Shown in pieces: positions 63,310 through 64,000 of a stretch of DNA of 64,000 nt (position 1 is the stretch's first letter; each line of letters opens with the position of its first letter). The DNA is from Prorocentrum cordatum (Eukaryota; Sar; Dinophyceae; Prorocentrales; Prorocentraceae): positions 242,501 through 306,500 of the forward strand of contig CAUYUJ010014201.1 in assembly GCA_963575745.1 (NCBI GenBank). Direction: 5' to 3'. The position numbers and the translations under genes are program-made. The notes under the pieces are model-generated. The model did not search any database, was not told the origin of the DNA, and saw nothing but the letters and a program-made list of their open reading frames with translations.

Positions 63310-64000
<691 letters not shown>

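Overview
This window looks like nuclear DNA of a dinoflagellate, most plausibly a free-living core genus such as Prorocentrum; the genus is inferred from remembered family resemblances, not from a search. Reasons: TTTAGGG telomere-type repeats; very long, low-complexity, GC-rich intergenic DNA; every recognisable coding segment from 16 kb to 62.8 kb lies on the minus strand (unidirectional gene order); small introns that can be read as GA...AG with AG|GA at both junctions; and several proteins that resemble expanded, mostly unnamed dinoflagellate families (a transposase-like family with a DWLH/DLMH..DLG motif, an 'MAPKKK...' family, a 'YYKRDHS' family, Copia and Helitron relatives). No rRNA, tRNA or prokaryotic gene was recognised.

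Layout. 1-19.1 kb: a repeat province. Arrays of a 10-bp unit (GGGAGCGCYT), a 51-bp satellite, a ~200-bp satellite and interstitial TTTAGGG arrays alternate. Four TTTAGGG arrays are followed by the same module: a C7/G7 hairpin, then exactly two TTTAGGG units, then (in three copies) a C6/G6 hairpin. Seven copies of a separate 29-nt hairpin with a compensatory base change are scattered through it. A Helitron Rep fragment abuts one module. 19.1-22.5 kb: microsatellites and a 632-codon transposase-like ORF. 22.5-39.5 kb: intergenic DNA rich in di- and trinucleotide repeats, with short coding exons of several multi-exon minus-strand genes. 39.5-51.6 kb: two GGAGAACCC arrays bracket a gene-dense block: a second transposase-like gene and four probable genes whose introns carry CCCCT...AGGGG hairpins. 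51.6-54.2 kb: a long coiled-coil gene interrupted by two stops. 54.2-59 kb: low-complexity DNA, a 256-bp A tract and a cluster of foldback sequences. 59.1-61.3 kb: a decayed Copia retrotransposon. 61.6-62.8 kb: a broken dsRNA-binding-like gene. 62.9-64 kb: a 21-bp satellite reaching the window end.

How it fits together. The genes do not form a recognisable pathway; they are transposon relatives plus basic/acidic or coiled-coil proteins of unknown function. The two signals I rate highest are (i) short introns bounded by AG|GA and carrying strong hairpins or perfect palindromes, which looks like an introner-type system that inserts introns into genes, and (ii) the telomere-repeat plus C7/G7-hairpin module, whose stem flanks co-vary between copies. 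Many coding segments are broken by a single stop or one-base slip, so the block is either decaying, sequenced imperfectly, or corrected at the RNA level.
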